From Pseudomonadota bacterium (lineage in GTDB: Bacteria > Pseudomonadota > Gammaproteobacteria > Burkholderiales > Burkholderiaceae): DNA of 14,611 nt. Shown here in pieces: positions 8,628-13,939 of this stretch. Where the stretch lies: contig JAJYBQ010000030.1 of assembly GCA_021778935.1 (NCBI GenBank), positions 1 through 14,611 on the forward strand, written 5' to 3'. The stretch's first letter is position 1. Each line of letters opens with the position of its first letter. The notes below the pieces were generated by a model, which was not told the DNA's origin, did no database searches, and was given only the letters and a program-made list of their open reading frames with translations. Both the position numbers and the translations under genes were made by a program.

Positions 8628-8715
8628 CGTTCGCTCCGCATTATGGTTGAGCGATTCTCCGTTACACCGGCGTGACGGCATGCGCCGAAATATGCGGAAT
8701 CCAGCCTTCTTCCTC

Positions 8716-8747
8716 GCGAATTGATCGTTTTTTACCGAACAATTCGC
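8716..8747. promoter_or_regulatory. Long dyad in the chemoreceptor promoter region
   Basis: GCGAATTG (8716-8723) and its exact reverse complement CAATTCGC (8740-8747), extended inward by an A/A mismatch and 3 more pairs (TCG 8725-8727, CGA 8736-8738) around the 8-nt loop TTTTTTAC. Eleven of twelve positions pair. It abuts the FNR-like box and would overlap the expected -10/-35 region of the minus-strand promoter, so it could be an operator, or a hairpin in read-through RNA from the response regulator gene. Confidence 0.4.
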
Positions 8748-8761
8748 TTGATGTAGGTCAA
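8748..8761 (-). promoter_or_regulatory. FNR/CRP-family binding site upstream of the chemoreceptor
   Basis: On the minus strand the sequence is TTGACCTACATCAA, which fits the FNR/ANR consensus TTGAT-N4-ATCAA with one mismatch (C for T in the left half). It lies in the 158-bp gap between the response regulator stop (8786) and the chemoreceptor start (8627), about 127 bp upstream of that start. If it acts at -41.5, transcription would begin near 8713 and leave a leader of about 85 nt. Anaerobic induction of an Aer-like receptor would be physiologically coherent. Confidence 0.55.
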
Positions 8762-8785
8762 GCCTAGGGGGGCGCCGCAAAGCGG

Positions 8786-9454
8786 CTATGCGATGTCGTA
8801 GCCGTTGCGACGGGCGGCGAGCAGGGCTTCGGTGCGGTTGGATGCGCCGAACGCGCGGTAGATCGCCGTGACGTGGGTCTTGACCGTGCCTTCGGAGAGC
8901 TGCAGCTCTCGGCAGATGACCTTGATCGGGGCGCCGCGGGCCAGCAATTGCAGGACCTGTTCCTGCCGCTCGGTCAGCGCGACCCGCACGCCGCCCGGCG
9001 GCGGGTCGGCGACCCGCGGCGGGGGGCCGAACACCGGGAATGGGCCATGGCGCTGCGCTTCCTCCAGGATGTCGCCGGGAATGTAGACGCCGCCGGAGAG
9101 TACGAACTTGATCGCCGCGACCAGGGTGTCGGTCGCCATCGACTTCGGCACGAACCCCGCCGCGCCGAGTTGCAGCACCTGCAGGACGTTGCGCTGGTCC
9201 TGCTGGCCGGACAGCACCAGAATCTTGAGATCGGGCGCTTCGGCGACGAGGGTTTCGAGCAGAGAGGTGCCGGTGCACCCCGGCAGGCCCAGATCCAGCA
9301 GCATCAGCTCCGCGTCGGGGTGTTCGCCGACGAGTTCGCGCGCGCCCTCCGCATCCCCGGCGGTAAACACCTCCGCGTCCGGATCGAGATCCAGCAGCAA
9401 GGCGGTCAAGGCGTCCCGGATCAGGGCGTGGTCGTCGACAAGCAGAATCTTCAT
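8786..9454 (-). CDS. NarL/FixJ-type response regulator with LuxR HTH
   Basis: 222 residues from the ATG at 9454; a TTG two codons upstream is an alternative. The receiver domain (about 1-120) has the acidic pair D7-D8 (LLVDDH), phospho-acceptor D54 ([10 protein letters not shown]), the switch Ser in LVLSGQ, and the conserved Lys in GFVPKS. A Pro/Gly-rich linker (about 136-156, [17 protein letters not shown]) joins it to a LuxR/GerE helix-turn-helix (about 157-218) with [30 protein letters not shown] and [14 protein letters not shown]. It should be a cytoplasmic transcription factor activated by phosphorylation. No sensor kinase is encoded nearby, so it is an orphan in this window. It is upstream of the chemoreceptor on the same strand, but the 158-bp gap with its own FNR-like box argues for separate promoters. 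No strong ribosome site is visible. Confidence 0.95.
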   Translation of the reverse strand: MKILLVDDHALIRDALTALLLDLDPDAEVFTAGDAEGARELVGEHPDAELMLLDLGLPGCTGTSLLETLVAEAPDLKILVLSGQQDQRNVLQVLQLGAAGFVPKSMATDTLVAAIKFVLSGGVYIPGDILEEAQRHGPFPVFGPPPRVADPPPGGVRVALTERQEQVLQLLARGAPIKVICRELQLSEGTVKTHVTAIYRAFGASNRTEALLAARRNGYDIA

Positions 9455-9537
9455 CGGCAATCGGTCTTTGCTGGAATCCCCCGCGGTGGCGGCAAACGCC
9501 GGCCACGCGCGGGATCGACGTGCATCCGTCGGCGTCC

Positions 9538-9543
9538 ATTGTA
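9538..9543 (-). promoter_or_regulatory. Candidate -10 for the response regulator gene
   Basis: On the minus strand TACAAT lies at 9543-9538 in the 118-bp gap upstream of the response regulator, giving a leader of about 77 nt. I see no convincing -35 at 16-18 bp, so activator dependence or a chance match are both possible. Confidence 0.28.
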
Positions 9544-9572
9544 CGCACCCTGCGCGGTGCAGCGCGGCCTCT

Positions 9573-10775
9573 TCATTGCCGGCGCCCGGGAGCCGCGCGG
9601 ATCCCGTCGCGGCGCTTCAGGCGCGCCCCCTGCAGCCAGCGCGGCGCCTGCCCGGCGAGCCATGACCGCGCCGCGGCGCGGCCGCGCAGGTCGGCGTCGA
9701 GAAACGCGGTGGTGATGTCGGTGAACGACACCTCGGCGAGTGCCGTATCGGTCAGCAGGCGGCTGCGCGCGCGCACGGCACGCCGGTGCGCCTCCCGCTC
9801 CCGGCGCGCCGCAGCCGCATCCGGCTTCCCTCCGCCATCCGAGGCGGCGTCGTCCGTCCCTTCGAAGGGTGCCGTGTCCGGCGTATCCCCCCGCAGCGTG
9901 CCTTCGTCGGCTGCGCCGTCGAGCCAGCGATGGGTGGCGGAAGCGAATTCCAGGTAATAGTCCTCGCCGCCGCTGTGCAGGCGGTCGAACGCGAGATGGC
10001 GCGCCAGCGGATCGGAGACCATGCCGTCCGGGTCGATGTCGTCCTGCGAACTGACCATCAGGATCGGGGCGTCGCTTGCATGGGACCGATGTGCTGCGGC
10101 CGTGGCGTAAGGACTGATGGCCAGGTAGGCGTGCACCCCGAAGGATGCCAGGGCCCGGGTTGCGGCGATGCGCTGCACCGTATAGGCGCCGAGGCCCGAT
10201 CCGGCGATGGCGACATGCGACCAGTCCAGGTCGTCGACGTTCGCCGCGCGGCGTCGGCTGCGCGCGCGCAGGGCCTGCAATATGGTTCGCAGGCGGGCGA
10301 TGCGCCGGGGCATCACGTCGGCGGCATACCGGTCGCGGGCAACCGCATCGAAATCACCGTCGATCGCCGCCGGGCTTTGCCAGGCGGTGGCATCTCCCTG
10401 CAGCGGTTGCACGCTGAAGACGGCATAACCGCGCCGCGCCCACGCGTCGATCCATCGATTGGGCGCGTTGCTCCCCCGTCCCAGCGCCGGTACGTAGACG
10501 ATCACCGGAATCGCACCTCCCTGGTTGGCATCGTACGCGGGGCGAACCAGATGCGCGTTCCATCCCACCTCATCCGAGGGTGGCGAGGCAAATTGCCGAC
10601 GCTCGATCGTCTGGAGCATGCCGGTGTCGTATCCGGCAAGGCGATAGCGGGCGACTGCGCCGACATCGACCGTTGGCAGGAGCGGCTTGGGCCCGGCGCA
10701 GGCGGCAAGGCCGAACACGACGAGCGCAAACGGCAACGACAGGAAACGGCGGCGGATGCGCACGGCCGGCGACAC
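9573..10775 (-). CDS. Alpha/beta-hydrolase-like lipoprotein with altered nucleophile elbow
   Basis: 400 residues from the GTG at 10775; a second GTG four codons in (10763) has a more plausible spacing from GGAG, so the start is uncertain. A type II signal peptide (IRRRF, hydrophobic core, lipobox LAAC, C26) predicts a periplasm-facing lipoprotein. Residues about 88-290 follow a dienelactone-hydrolase or PAF-acetylhydrolase-like alpha/beta fold: IPVIVYVPALGRGSN (oxyanion region), RRGYAVFSVQ, the elbow HVAIAGSGLGAYT (188-199), ILMVSSQDDIDPD carrying the candidate acid, and ATHRWLD with candidate H282. Against the usual G-H-S-x-G-A-Y elbow, this reads G-S-G-L-G-A-Y: Gly is at the nucleophile position and Ser one residue earlier. 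It may be inactive or use a shifted serine. The C-terminal 110 residues include a charged stretch rich in Asp, Ala and Arg and a tail with no recognised domain. Substrate unknown. Confidence 0.8.
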   Translation of the reverse strand: MSPAVRIRRRFLSLPFALVVFGLAACAGPKPLLPTVDVGAVARYRLAGYDTGMLQTIERRQFASPPSDEVGWNAHLVRPAYDANQGGAIPVIVYVPALGRGSNAPNRWIDAWARRGYAVFSVQPLQGDATAWQSPAAIDGDFDAVARDRYAADVMPRRIARLRTILQALRARSRRRAANVDDLDWSHVAIAGSGLGAYTVQRIAATRALASFGVHAYLAISPYATAAAHRSHASDAPILMVSSQDDIDPDGMVSDPLARHLAFDRLHSGGEDYYLEFASATHRWLDGAADEGTLRGDTPDTAPFEGTDDAASDGGGKPDAAAARREREAHRRAVRARSRLLTDTALAEVSFTDITTAFLDADLRGRAAARSWLAGQAPRWLQGARLKRRDGIRAAPGRRQ

Positions 10776-10794
10776 TCCAGGAAGGGAAGGTGAT

Positions 10795-10839
10795 TACACT
10801 AATGCGGCAGCACGCCGCATCGAAGGCGCGCATAGTGTA
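10795..10839. promoter_or_regulatory. Overlapping inverted repeats in divergent promoter region
   Basis: The 108-bp gap between the hydrolase-like gene (minus) and the ABM gene (plus) contains TACACTA (10795-10801) with reverse complement TAGTGTA (10833-10839), and within it ATGCGGC (10802-10808) with GCCGCAT (10814-10820) around a 5-nt loop. The two repeats have different centres (about 10817 and 10811). They are plausible operator sites for a regulator of one or both genes; no regulator can be named. Confidence 0.35.
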
Positions 10840-10883
10840 GCGAGCGCGGGGACGCGCCGTTTTCCGAGGCGGAGCAACGCAGG

Positions 10884-11177
10884 ATGGTTCTGGAAGTCGT
10901 CGAGATCGTGATCCACCCCGGCATGCAGGCCGGGTTCGAGGAAGCCGTGCAGCGGGGCATCGACGCCGCGATCGCGCCCACCGCCGGGTTTCTCGGCCAT
11001 GAACTGCAACGCGGCATCGAATCGGCCGAGCGCTATCTGCTCTTCATCCGCTGGCGCACATTGGAAGATCACACCGAGGGCTTCCGGCAATCGCCGGCAT
11101 TCGCGCAATGGCGCGCGATCGTCGGCGGGTTCTTTGCCCGGCCGCCGACGGTGATGCACTTCGAAAAGGCGTCCTGA
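10884..11177 (+). CDS. Antibiotic biosynthesis monooxygenase (ABM) domain protein
   Basis: 97 residues, the usual size of single-domain ABM proteins with a dimeric ferredoxin-like barrel. Family features: a first strand (LEVVEIVIHPG), a helix entering FEEAVQRGIDAAIAPTAGFLGHEL, a second strand group with ERYLLFIRWRTLEDHTEGFRQSPAFAQWRAIVGGFF, and a final strand PTVMHFEKA. The sequence RWRTLEDHTEGFRxS is typical of the family, in which this helix closes the pocket. Relatives include cofactor-free quinone-forming monooxygenases, heme-degrading enzymes and many uncharacterised stress proteins, so the reaction cannot be assigned. The start has GGAG at 10871-10874, 9 nt upstream. It is divergent from the hydrolase-like lipoprotein and convergent with the DUF3562 gene, so it is probably monocistronic. 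Confidence 0.88.
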   Translation: MVLEVVEIVIHPGMQAGFEEAVQRGIDAAIAPTAGFLGHELQRGIESAERYLLFIRWRTLEDHTEGFRQSPAFAQWRAIVGGFFARPPTVMHFEKAS

Positions 11178-11190
11178 CCGGACGGCGCGC

Positions 11191-11209
11191 CGCGGCGCCC
11201 GGCGCCGCG
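11191..11209. terminator. GC hairpin between convergent ABM and DUF3562 genes
   Basis: A 7-bp stem, CGCGGCG (11191-11197) with CGCCGCG (11203-11209), has the 5-nt loop CCCGG. It fills most of the 33-nt gap between the two convergent stops. It lacks a T-tract, like the other convergent-gene hairpins in this window. Confidence 0.45.
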
Positions 11210-11210
11210 T

Positions 11211-11420
11211 TCACGGACGGTGGCGCAAGGTGTCGCGGATGTGCCGGATGGCGCAGACGTGCAGATAGTCGCGCACGCGGGCGCCGTCTTCGAGGCGCAC
11301 GAGTTCCTGCTCGTACAGCGTGCGGATTTCGGACTCGGGGCGGTGTGTTTCCCGCACCAGGGAGGAAATCGCCGCATCGTGCCGTGCGCCTTCCGGATGA
11401 CTCTTGTCCTTCGCTCCCAT
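11211..11420 (-). CDS. DUF3562 family small protein
   Basis: 69 residues from the ATG at 11420. The frame is open further upstream, but the conserved region begins near residue 12 and nothing before the ATG resembles the family. The core (HDAAISSLVRETHRPES, then EIRTLYEQELVRLEDGARVRDYLHVCAIRHIRDTL) matches my memory of DUF3562, a short all-helical family mostly in Burkholderiales: an acidic and basic helix pair with ExELxRLxxxARVxxYL. The function is unknown. It is soluble, without signal peptide or membrane segment, and small enough to be a regulator or DNA- or protein-binding accessory. It lies 123 bp downstream of the tyrosine recombinase on the same strand, so it may be co-transcribed or have its own promoter. 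The ribosome site is weak (GGA 4 nt before the start). Confidence 0.78.
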   Translation of the reverse strand: MGAKDKSHPEGARHDAAISSLVRETHRPESEIRTLYEQELVRLEDGARVRDYLHVCAIRHIRDTLRHRP

Positions 11421-11452
11421 GATTCCACGCGCGACAACTCTCGACGGATGCA

Positions 11453-11480
11453 ATGCTACCGGGGAAATCCGCGGCGGCAA
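11453..11480 (-). promoter_or_regulatory. Weak candidate promoter for the DUF3562 gene
   Basis: On the minus strand, TTGCCG (11480-11475) and TAGCAT (11458-11453) are 16 bp apart in the 123-bp gap between the recombinase stop and the DUF3562 start. Both hexamers match consensus only partly. Without it the gene would depend on read-through from the recombinase. Confidence 0.25.
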
Positions 11481-11543
11481 ACCGTTCGCCGGGAAATCGT
11501 GATCTTGGCTGACGTGGAACAAAGGGAGGATGCGTGTGACAAG

Positions 11544-12749
11544 TCACGCGTCGTCCCGGTCGCCGCTCCACCGCAGGCGCTGCTTTTGCGCTTCGTCATG
11601 CCAGCGCCGTTCCTCCTCGTGGATGTACCGCTGCGTCGTGCGCCGGTCGGCATGGCGCGCGTCCTTCTGGACGTAGCGTTCCTCCATCCCGGCATCGACC
11701 TTCGCGGTGATGCCGGTGTGCCGTCCCCAATGTGCGGAGGCGGCGCGCAGTTTTTCGGCCTTGTGCAACTGATCCGGCCCCAGCCGGGCCGCGGCCTGCC
11801 CGAACAGACGCTTCAGGATCTGGTTCAAGCGGCGCGCGGTGATCGGCTCGCGGTTGCGCAGGCCGACGAGCAGGGGCGTGGTTTCATTGCGCTTGGGCAC
11901 GGCAGGCAGTCCGAGGTGTTTGCGATAGCGCACCAGCGCCTGCAGCATGTCGTCCGGAACCGGCACCTTGGCGCGCTTGGCGCCTTTGCCGATGACGTGC
12001 CACCACCAGAGTCCGTGCTCTTCGCGGAAACTGTTCATGCGGTGGCTTTCCAGTTCGCCGGCGCGTGGTGCGAGCAGGTAGAGCATCGCGCAAAGGAAGC
12101 GCAGGCGTTCGTACTCGTCGCGCTGCGTCGGCGTCTTGCGCGGCATCGCCTCGACCGCCTGCGTGACCGCGCTCCACATGTCGGCATCGAGGAAGCGCTC
12201 GATCGGCGCCGGATCCTCGCCGGGCGCGGTAAGCGCGGCAGCCCCCTCAGCGGCGAGCTTGCGCCGGCGCTGACGGATGAGGCCGAGCGGATTGCCGGCG
12301 AGATAGCCGGCATCGACCAGATAGCGCATCAGCGAATTGATCGCTGCAATCGCCGTGAGCAGGGCGGCTTCGCTCAGCGGACCCACGAACGGCCGCCAGG
12401 CATCGCTGGTGCGGTCGGCCTTGGGACCGCACCAGAATGCCGCCGGCTGCGGGTCGGCGAGGAAGTTCAGGTAACCCTCGAAATCCTGTCGCGTCAGACT
12501 CGACAGCGGTTTGCGGCATTCGTGGATCGCCCACAGCATCAGGCGCTCGCATTCGCGCTGGTAGATCCGCGCCGTCCCCGGCGAGCGGTCGTACTCGGCG
12601 AGGAAGCACGAGATCGCTTCCAGGTCGTTGCGCGCGCCGATCTGCAGGCGTGCGGGGTCGGCGCGGTTCTCGCCGGCGACTCCCGAAAGGGCCTCGGCAA
12701 TCGCGGTGCGGGCGAGCGGACGGATCGTCTCGGGAGTGGCGGTCGTCAT
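11544..12749 (-). CDS. Tyrosine recombinase / phage-integrase family protein
   Basis: 401 residues from the ATG at 12749, with AGGGG 4 nt upstream; the open frame extends further but overlaps the LysR gene. An N-terminal SAM-like core-binding domain (about 42-150: AISCFLAEYDRSPGTARIYQ and TRQDFEGYLNFL) precedes the catalytic domain (about 185-385). All active-site residues are visible: R229 in LLAPRAGEL, Lys in the beta-hairpin VIGKGAKRAKVPV (K255), H340-x-x-R343 in SAHWGRHTG, H366 in DARHADRRTTQRYIH, and nucleophile Y375. It should therefore catalyse strand exchange at a specific DNA site. There is no phage gene, tRNA or att repeat nearby, so it looks like a chromosomal orphan recombinase rather than part of an integrated element here. 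Its start is 7 nt after the LysR stop, indicating one transcription unit. Confidence 0.93.
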   Translation of the reverse strand: MTTATPETIRPLARTAIAEALSGVAGENRADPARLQIGARNDLEAISCFLAEYDRSPGTARIYQRECERLMLWAIHECRKPLSSLTRQDFEGYLNFLADPQPAAFWCGPKADRTSDAWRPFVGPLSEAALLTAIAAINSLMRYLVDAGYLAGNPLGLIRQRRRKLAAEGAAALTAPGEDPAPIERFLDADMWSAVTQAVEAMPRKTPTQRDEYERLRFLCAMLYLLAPRAGELESHRMNSFREEHGLWWWHVIGKGAKRAKVPVPDDMLQALVRYRKHLGLPAVPKRNETTPLLVGLRNREPITARRLNQILKRLFGQAAARLGPDQLHKAEKLRAASAHWGRHTGITAKVDAGMEERYVQKDARHADRRTTQRYIHEEERRWHDEAQKQRLRWSGDRDDA

Positions 12750-12756
12750 CGGGCCC

Positions 12757-13806
12757 CTAGCTGGATGCCGGCATTGCGCGCAAGGCGAGGGTGCAACCGT
12801 CGGGGCGATCGAGCAGTGCCTTGCGGGTGGCGGGGCTGGCCAGCTGTGCCAGCCACCAGCGCAAGGCAAGGCCGCAGCTCGCGCTGTTGCGCGAACTCGC
12901 GCGCCAGGCGTAGCCCAGACGCGCCGAACGTTCGGCACGCTGCACCCGGCAGGCCACCAGACGGCCGGCCGCGATGTGCGCGCGCGCGATCGGCTCGGGC
13001 AGGAAGCCGCAGCCCAGGCCACGCAGCTGCGCTTCGAGCTTCTCCTGCACGGTGGCGACGGTGAGCACGTCCTGGCCCGGCAGGATGTTCGCCGTGAACG
13101 CCGACAGCCGGCGGGCGGAGTCGGCCACGGCGACCGCCCGGTGCCGCACCAGTTCGGCGTCGCCGATGGTCCGCCGCAACTGCGCCAGCGGGTGGCCGGG
13201 CGCGACCACGAACACGAATGCCAGCGTCCCGAGCGACTCGGTCTGGACGCCGGCTGGCGGATCGCTGATCTCGCCGGTACCGATCGCCAGGTCGGCCTGG
13301 CCGCTCAGAAGCGCTTCCCAGGTTCCGGTGAGGATCTCCGAGCGCAGCGCGATCTGCGTCGGCGGGCCGCGATGCGGACCGTCCCGCGCGGCACCGGCGT
13401 CGGTCACGGACAAGGCGGAAAACGCCTGGATCAGATCGAAAACCGTCGCGCGCGCAATCACGCCGTCGGCGGCGACGGTGAGGTGGCTCTCCCAGCCCGT
13501 CGCGACCCGGTGCACGCGATTGGCCACCGCATCCAGTTCGCCGAGGAGGCGCCGCGCCTCCGTCAGCAGTTCCTCGCCGGCGGCCGTCAGGCGCGCCTGC
13601 CGCGAACTGCGGTCGAACAGCAGCACGTCGAGGGTTTCCTCCAGTTGGCGCACGCTGTAGGTGAGGGCGGACGGGACGCGACCCAGTTCGCGCGCCGCCG
13701 CGGCGAAGCTGCCCCGGCGGGCGATGGCGTCGAGCATCTCCAGCGCGTCGGGCGTCAGCGCATGGCGGCGCAGGCGGGCGGGTTCGAGTCTGCGGCGGGC
13801 GTTCAT
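12757..13806 (-). CDS. LysR-family transcriptional regulator (YhaJ-like)
   Basis: 349 residues from the ATG at 13806. The frame is open further upstream into the divergent gene, but the HTH begins right after this start. The winged helix-turn-helix (about 18-77) reads LTPDALEMLDAIARRGSFAAAARELGRVPSALTYSVRQLEETL in overlapping stretches. The use of SALTYSVRQLE instead of the more common SxVSxxIxxLE places it with YhaJ-like regulators. The substrate-binding domain follows (about 95-310: ILTGTWEALLSGQADLAIGTG, FVVAPGHPLA, GCGFLPEPIA); the C-terminal 40 residues are longer than in a minimal LysR. The ligand is unknown. No clear ribosome site is visible. LysR proteins usually act on a divergent promoter, here that of a polysaccharide export gene with two palindromes between them. 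The recombinase gene follows by 7 nt. Confidence 0.92.
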   Translation of the reverse strand: MNARRRLEPARLRRHALTPDALEMLDAIARRGSFAAAARELGRVPSALTYSVRQLEETLDVLLFDRSSRQARLTAAGEELLTEARRLLGELDAVANRVHRVATGWESHLTVAADGVIARATVFDLIQAFSALSVTDAGAARDGPHRGPPTQIALRSEILTGTWEALLSGQADLAIGTGEISDPPAGVQTESLGTLAFVFVVAPGHPLAQLRRTIGDAELVRHRAVAVADSARRLSAFTANILPGQDVLTVATVQEKLEAQLRGLGCGFLPEPIARAHIAAGRLVACRVQRAERSARLGYAWRASSRNSASCGLALRWWLAQLASPATRKALLDRPDGCTLALRAMPASS

Positions 13807-13824
13807 CGGCGCGGGGGTCGGTTG

Positions 13825-13838
13825 TCCGGAATTCCGGA
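13825..13838. promoter_or_regulatory. 14-bp perfect palindrome, putative operator (LysR side)
   Basis: TCCGGAATTCCGGA is perfectly self-complementary and lies 19-32 bp upstream of the LysR start in the divergent intergenic region. Its position suits an autoregulatory site. It is separated by only AA (13839-13840) from the second palindrome. Confidence 0.5.
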
Positions 13839-13840
13839 AA

Positions 13841-13856
13841 GAATATCGCGATATTC
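13841..13856. promoter_or_regulatory. 16-bp perfect palindrome, putative operator (export-gene side)
   Basis: GAATATCGCGATATTC is perfectly self-complementary, AT-rich at its edges and unlike the surrounding GC-rich DNA. It lies 84-99 bp upstream of the polysaccharide export gene, just upstream of a possible -10 (TACACT, 13875-13880). That placement fits an activator site, or a repressor site overlapping the -35. Confidence 0.55.
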
Positions 13857-13874
13857 CTGCAATCGCGGTTTGCG

Positions 13875-13880
13875 TACACT
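13875..13880 (+). promoter_or_regulatory. Candidate -10 for the polysaccharide export gene
   Basis: TACACT matches four of six consensus positions. The corresponding -35 region (around 13852-13857, TATTCC) is poor and overlaps the 16-bp palindrome, which would fit an activator-dependent promoter. The predicted leader is about 53 nt. Confidence 0.3.
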
Positions 13881-13939
13881 TCCGCGGTGGGCGCCGTTCC
13901 GTTGCCGGCCTGGCCCCGCCCTCTTGCCCGTTATCGCCG

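Noticed and set aside
8628..9548. N-terminal extension of the chemoreceptor frame to 9548
   Set aside because: The extension overlaps the response regulator and reads as an out-of-frame shadow. The PAS domain begins right after the ATG at 8627, which has a good ribosome site.
10844..10863. GCGCG-GGGA-CGCGC stem followed by TTTT upstream of the ABM gene
   Set aside because: The 5-bp stem is too short, and its position before a start with no upstream plus-strand gene makes terminator function unlikely.
11421..11543. Search for an integrase attachment site or tRNA remnant next to the recombinase
   Set aside because: No tRNA-like segment, direct repeat or recognisable core site was found in this gap or the other gaps, so no integrated element boundary can be called.
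12750..13022. N-terminal extension of the recombinase frame into LysR
   Set aside because: It lies inside the LysR coding region in another frame. The ATG at 12749 has its own ribosome site and gives a normal-length recombinase.
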